Shown here piece by piece: positions 58,200 through 64,000 of a stretch of 64,000 bases of DNA. Positions within the stretch are counted from its first letter, which is position 1, and each line of letters begins with the position of its first letter. The notes below the pieces were generated by a model. That model searched no databases. It had not been told where the DNA came from and saw only the letters and a program-made list of their open reading frames with translations. This DNA is from Enoplolaimus lenunculus (Eukaryota > Nematoda > Enoplea > Enoplida > Thoracostomopsidae), in the NCBI GenBank assembly GCA_030248215.1, contig JASANG010000678.1:1-64000 (forward strand), in the 5' to 3' direction. A program made the translations under genes and the position numbers.

Positions 58200-59975
58200 G
58201 CGCACTTAGAAACCGAGAAGCTTAGTCTTAGGTTTACGATGAGGTTTAGGCTAACATTTAGGTTTTACGGTCTGTGTATATACTTTATGGTTAGGCATAG
58301 ATTTAGTGAACAGGCTGATTGATTGTTAGCATGGCCAGAAAAACACAATTTCTTTATTTTTTTCTGCAATCATACGAGTGTAAGCCTAAAAGGTTACGCA
58401 TAACAAAAAATTATCTCGAGCTCACCAAACCAAAAATCGGCCTAAACACCAAAATCTACATGTAACAATCAAATCACCCATGTTATTTCCGGGCTGAACC
58501 CAAACCCGTATCCAGATCAACATGCTTCGAGGAAGCCGGAAATATTTCCTGCTAAGTGACATGCGTAGATTTCGCCCAATTTGTAAGACGACCATACACT
58601 TTTCCAGCAATAGCAGTATTAATGTTCCAACGAGCGATTAAGCATTCTGCTCATCTTTGGCTTTGGCTGGGCACCAGAGTGAACTCTTTCATAAATGGGA
58701 TATTTCAACATTCGGCCTTATAAAATGTGGATAAAACTTCATTTAATATCATTTCAAGCGACACTGTTGCAAGCAGCTATACATTAAGCATATATATGCA
58801 TTTATGTGTGTAAGCCTTTGCAGATCACGCTTGTGTGAAATAGTCACGCTTTTTTGACCTGATTCGTGTTCAAAACCAGTGTCATTTTCACAAATTTGAA
58901 TCGGCGGGATCGGTATCAAAAAATGACTATAATATTGGCTGTAAAAGAGATTTGATTAATTTTCAATGTTTGTGTCAATAAAGTGATGAATCCATTTGAT
59001 GAAAAAATCTTGGATCGCAAGCTTGTTCCAGTTGGCTCCGTCTAGATGCGACCTTCTTTAAATCTCACATCGTGTAACTACAATAATGTCCTCCATTTCG
59101 GTGTGGTTGTGTCTTTCATTTTGTTCCTAACAGCTACAACTCAAATACCGTTTTAATGATGGTATATAAATCCATGTGAACGTCTGATTTTTCGATATAT
59201 ACTGCACTGCACGCCGGGATGGAGAGTCCCGCAACCAGGAAACAGAAATAGAGGGTCAGGATGATTTCCAGAAGAGGTAAAGCAAATTTTCCTAATATAG
59301 GATTCTTCTAAAGCAGTTAAAAAATGGCTTCGGCGAAGACGGGCAAAGTAGGTTTAAAAAAAGTTGACACGTTTTGATGCAGCAAATGCTGGGACGTAAA
59401 ATCCTGGCCGTATAAAGTCCAATGTATTAAAAAGGTTAAACATCCTGATCGCACATACGGGCATTTAGCAAACATGCGATGCTAAAATTTCTGGGTCGGA
59501 ATCAACTTGTAAGCGCTAAGAGCCCCCATCATTATTTCTATGCCTTAATTGTAGAGAATTAAAGCATCTTTGAAACGTATATTTTATTAATATCACATAT
59601 TCCTATCCGTTTCCTGTATTTTGATCAATATGGTATTGATTTCCGTTACTTTTACTAACTGATTACACCCTGCCTAAGAGTTTAATCAATTAGTAAGGCA
59701 CTTAAAATGTACCGTACCAAATTTTCACCAAGAATTATCCAAAGAAAGTACGCATACTCACGCTTTGCTGATCTGGCCGTGTAAACACGGTGAGTTGGAC
59801 TTTCGTGTGGAACTCTGGTTTTGTTAGCTTTGAATCTGTGCCACGTATACGATAAGGGCATAGCCAAGTATTCCATTTCGCGAGCGGATAACCGCACCTT
59901 AAAGTTTTTTGTAAATGAAAATATTTTGACTTGTGCAAAACTTATTCTTACAGCTGGTGAAAGTCCTTTGCTTAT
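58200..59975. other. Intergenic region, no gene seen
   Basis: A short degenerate TTAGGC array lies at about 58220-58300. A stretch near 59833-59906 has an acceptor-like TTTTGTTAG and donor-like TTT|GTAAAT around an open frame (LNLCHVYDKGIAKY), but its phase does not join the next candidate exon, so it is not called. Confidence 0.5.
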
Positions 59976-59979
59976 ATAT

Positions 59980-60293
59980 CAGGGTACAACCGGAGGTCTG
60001 TCTCCGGCTTCGACTGCGGCAGAAAATCGACCTGCAGAGCTTCGGCTTCGGTAGAATTTATGCCGGAGGTTCCGGCAATTTGGGTAGAGAAATTTTGCAT
60101 ATTTTTACAAAATTTATTTGTTTGGTTTGTTCTGTTTTAACTTTTGGTTCAACTTTGAGGCAAAAATTACTTCGGCTTTGTAAAAAGTAACCGCAACACC
60201 ATAATATTCAACAATATCTGAGGTTGCAGCAAAACTTGTTGACCTCCGGCTCCGGCTTTGGGTCCGGTATTTTTCACTTTTCGATGCACCCTG
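59980..60293. mobile_element. hAT-type MITE (CAGGGTACAACCGGAGG family)
   Basis: The ends are CAGGGTACAACCGGAGG and CGATGCACCCTG, flanked by TTATATAT and ATATATAT (7 of 8 match; the flanks are low complexity). The interior is rich in CCGGCTTCGG motifs. Pieces of the same family lie at 25100, 26170 and 27325. Confidence 0.8.
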
Positions 60294-60431
60294 ATATATA
60301 TAATATATAATATACATATATATGCATATATATCGGATATGGTCATATATTAATAAAAAAGCGGTGAGTGAGATTTGGTTGTTATTTTAAGATGTTAAAC
60401 ATATAAATTTGACTCTGTATGTTTAATTTAG

Positions 60432-60643
60432 GCTGCAAGTCGCGGATAAATATCGACTCCAAAATATGCAGGCCAGAGTTCTCCACGGAACAGATAGAAT
60501 GTTATTGTGTGGATGAGATTACCTCAAAAGCACTCGAATTACAGATATGTCCAGTTTACCGTACAATGATTTGCGATATAAACATATGTTTACCTTGTTC
60601 AAATAACATTAACCAAATTTCACCACTTTTCATTAATATATGA
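60432..60643 (+). CDS. Candidate terminal exon of a second cysteine-rich secreted protein
   Basis: After the acceptor-like TATGTTTAATTTAG (60418-60431) an open frame runs about 70 codons to a TGA. It holds eight cysteines spaced C-x10-C-x10-C-x-C-x13-C-x7-C-x4-C-x2-C, starting GCKSRINIDSKIC and passing through ECYCVDEITS. The C-x10-C-x-C core equals that of the peptide gene at 26953, and eight cysteines fit an EB-type module. The exon would begin with two bases of a split codon (phase 1), the same phase as all three introns of the 26953 gene. No upstream signal-peptide exon could be joined with confidence; an ATG exon with a strong donor at 56904-56948 has the wrong phase for direct joining. 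The C-terminal 14 residues have no cysteine. Confidence 0.42.
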
Positions 60644-61019
60644 CCATATACGCTATAAAATACTTCTGATTTAGTAATATGCATACTATGCTATATAGAT
60701 ATTGGTGGCACGAAGTGTGCATTTGCGCTAACAGTAAACAGCATAGGATGCCATAAATTGGTAGTAGAACGAAGACATGTAAACATCACAGACAAATCCT
60801 AAGGGAAGGAACACAGTGGACGTTTTTTATTTAGCCGAAATAGCTTGACTGTTGGCGCAGTATGGGTCTTGATAGTAGCAGTAATGTGTGATCCCGTGCC
60901 AACCTTTAAATGGTATCTACTGATAAAAATGAGCAATACATGATGATGTATATACAGCCAAAGGCTTTTTGCGAGGTGATATAGCTTTCAGAATTTAGAA
61001 CTGATCCGAATATGCCATA

Positions 61020-64000
61020 ATATTTAGTTAGTTGTTGTAAACAACTATATATATTCATTATACTAGAAACGCGCCAGTGGTTTAACGCGAAATGCGTGTT
61101 TCACAGAGATTATGTATTATATGTACTATATATAATTATAGATGTATATGTTATATATACGAATCTCAAATGAATTCAATTATGTGACAAGTGGCGTTTA
61201 ACATTATGACACGATAGGTTGGTTTTACACAGAAAGAAACAGTTTGTTTCAGGGCCAGAAAGGCCCAAGCTATGCCTTCGAACTGAACGATATTGAAAGA
61301 AACAACCTGATACCAATTCACCTAGTTTCTAGGCTGAAATTTTTTCTTCGTTGCAACGAATATAATAGACTATTCCTAGCATTGTTGCAACCTGATAAAT
61401 ATTGCGCAGAGTGAATGCCTGTTTGTGTCAGCTGGTTTTAAACTGTCGGCCAATGTCAATTTGAGTTGCGTAACAGTAGTATAAACAAACATTTTCTTAA
61501 CCCCAAGCATGAGTGTAAGGATAAGACTATAGCTAAGCCTAGCGTAGTGACTCCAATGAGGAAGGGACTGATATTTATTTTGCCTCTCCAGAAGGTACCA
61601 ATTGTTATTTATTAAGTTACGGACTGTTTCGCCATGTTCATAGGACGTAACACCCTTTTTAGGCATGGCCATAGCCAGGATTTTTGTTAGGGGGCCCCAC
61701 AAAAATACTTTGTTAATTTTTTTCATCCATTAGCAGTGCAGCAGGGTGCAAATCGGAATTGGATTATACCGGGTTCAGAATCAAAACTACAAATTTTGTG
61801 ACAATTCGCATAATTTGTATTAACAAATATATTAATTTAGGGAATCTGTTAGCGGCAACAATTTTCAAAAACGTCGCATCAACATATTGGCATTGTTTTT
61901 GGTTCTGTAAAGCTAAACTTGTAAACAGCGATAATCAGTGAAACACAATATTGTGTGCGTTGGTTATGCAACAGTTTTGGTTAAAATACACCGTACAAAA
62001 ACAATCGCTACACACAACAAAAAACAAAAACAATCGCTACACACAACAACGCGTGAGAAAATACTTACACTATACCACTAAAGCAATGTCGGTTCAGTTA
62101 ATAGGAAAACATCAACAACTGGCGTGTGGAAGTGAAACGTACAGGACATCCTAGTTTTAATTTAATCAAAAATTAAATTTTTGCAAAACCACTGAGGGCG
62201 CATAGCCCCCTTGGCTCCTTCCGCCTACGCCCTTGAACTCAGGGTAGAATGGGCCCCCAAAATTTCGGGGAACTGGCTTTTGCGATGATCAAAATATTTT
62301 CAAATTTTTTGGTTCAAAATGTTATTCTAATGGGAGTATGAGGGACAGCTGCCATTGTTTTGCTCTGGTCTTTTTCTGCACTTTAATTAAGATTTAATTC
62401 TATTCATTGACGTACGATAATTAATGGGCACGGACTGCTATTCATTAGGGCTCAAAATATTTTGACTAACTATTATTTCCGACTCTTATTTGGTGCGTTA
62501 CAGTTAGGCCAAGCCTAAGCAGAAAAATTATCGTAAATGCGTGAGTTTGTTATATTAAAGTCCTGCGAAAAAATGGTTCGCCCCTTAAAGTAACATTGGC
62601 CAGACTGTGGATATTTATAAAACAAATGAAAGCCCGAACTTGTATTTTTTAGAAATTCAGCTCAAAATAATTTTTAAGTTTTCATTTTTATGTGGCTAAA
62701 CAGATCCCATTATGTTTAATCGATTTTCATAAACCTCCGATGAAGAACTGACCCGTAAAACGCTGCCTCAGACGATCTGATGGATCACCCCATAATCTAC
62801 TGCAAAATTTTTTGTTGAAAGCCTAAATCGAAAACCTCGCTAGCTAAGTTTCCGTTTCTAAATCACCCGTTAAAACCTTTGAAGAAAAATGACCACATGA
62901 ACGCGCAACAGCGCACATTCCGGCCGATTTTTTTATTACTCTAATTTGCATAACAACTTTTTAAAGCTTAAAAAGTCAAGAACGAAAGATTATCTAGCAA
63001 TAGCGGATGTAGAAACTTCTGACGGGGAGCATGAGATATGCTGACCTGAAAAACGTTTGTGTGTGAAGCGAGAAACCAAACGCAACTTTAGTACTAAATC
63101 TTTAATGCAAACTTGGGATTTTGATCCGTGTTGTGTAGACAAGGCCTGCACGAGCCCTCTGTCAGAGTCCTTTCTGGCTATGAAACACTTCGGATTCAAA
63201 AACGGTTTTATACATAGCACAGAACAAGCCAGCAGCTAATGAGCTTATTTCAACGCAAGATACTTTTTAAACTCAAATGGAAGTTCGAAAAAGCAAGTCG
63301 TTACTTTTTCTTCGAGCAGTCGCGTGTTCTTGTTTTTTAGTTGAAAAAAGACCTGGTTTATTTAGTTGCTTGGCAATTTTCTCTTTCAATGCTGCCAGGA
63401 TCCATGTTCTCAAATGTGCGTAGATAATACCACCAGTTAGCGACACGTTTTTCAACAGACCGCTTCCTGCAATTATGCAGATTACAAAATTGGTACAGAA
63501 GTAGGATAGACCAAGTGCAAAAATGCGAGCGCTTAATTTTCAACTTCGCCATTTAACTGGTTGAAAGGTTACAAGACCTACAATCATAGGTGCTACGCAC
63601 ATTTGAGAATACGGGCCTATGTTTTAGCTCGAACCAGTTTTGCCCGATGAAAACAAATATATAATTAACATATGCAGTGGAACTTTTAAAAATATGAATA
63701 AAAATACAGATGCCCGTATTTTTTCTAGTTTTCCAATTTTGCAACAAACATTAACGAAGCACCTATAAATTGAGGAAGATTCAAGAATAACTTTGTCGAA
63801 TTTTTAATAGCCTCCTGAAACGAGCTATTGGCTCGTATAATCTTTATAAATTAAAAACAATGCACAGAATTTCGCCAAAACCAAAAACGAGTAACATCGA
63901 AATTACAGACTTTTCGGTTTGTTAATAATCAAATATTTCAAAACTGACTTCAAGTTGTTCAACCTTTGACGGTTGCAGTATGCTGAAGCGAGCAATGGGC
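61020..64000. other. Right end of window, no gene seen
   Basis: Contents: fragments of a TTAGGC element (about 61470-61545 and 62510-62605), a mariner-type MITE fragment (61545-61635), a hAT-type end CAGGGTGCAAATCGGAAT at 61742, and a GCGGATCCA-family piece (about 63000-63190) shared with 26690 and 35450. Frames are short and without recognisable domains. Confidence 0.55.

Overview
The window is nuclear DNA from an animal: AT-rich, with two long intron-containing genes, one compact gene, many short transposons, and introns of 0.3 to 3.7 kb filled with them. GT-AG introns with mixed TTTTAG, TTGCAG and TTTTCAG acceptors and the protein families point to an invertebrate metazoan. A tunicate is my low-confidence guess. 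The dispersed TTAGGC repeats resemble the nematode telomere unit but lie inside a transposon, so they do not identify the phylum.

Layout, all host genes on the + strand: (1) 1-10.7 kb, no gene seen. It starts with a 3.5 kb element with ~447 bp inverted ends, then several MITEs and tRNA-derived repeats. (2) 10,719-20,738, an RBM45-like gene of ten exons and four RRMs. All splice phases agree and give 561 residues. Its introns hold hAT-type MITEs, a tRNA-derived SINE family and a decayed mariner-like transposon. (3) 21-26.9 kb, no gene seen. (4) 26,953-31,011, a four-exon gene for a 106-residue secreted six-cysteine peptide; two of its coding pieces are only 22 and 60 nt. (5) 31-36.5 kb, repeats. 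(6) 36,549-50,618, an ADAR/ADAD-type adenosine deaminase gene with one dsRNA-binding domain and the zinc-binding and catalytic residues intact. A 54-bp minisatellite spans the 3' end of one exon and repeats its splice donor in frame. (7) 50.6-64 kb, mostly repeats, with three unproven coding candidates: a 144-codon terminal exon (54.2 kb), a minus-strand signal-peptide ORF (57.9 kb) and a second cysteine-rich exon (60.4 kb).

RBM45 and the deaminase are both RNA-binding or RNA-modifying proteins, but nothing shows that they are co-regulated; each has its own poly(A) signal. I saw no retrovirus, LTR element, Polinton, rRNA gene, intact tRNA gene or CRISPR array. Gene models were built by eye from frame, splice signals and remembered family sequences. 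No alignment or transcript was available.
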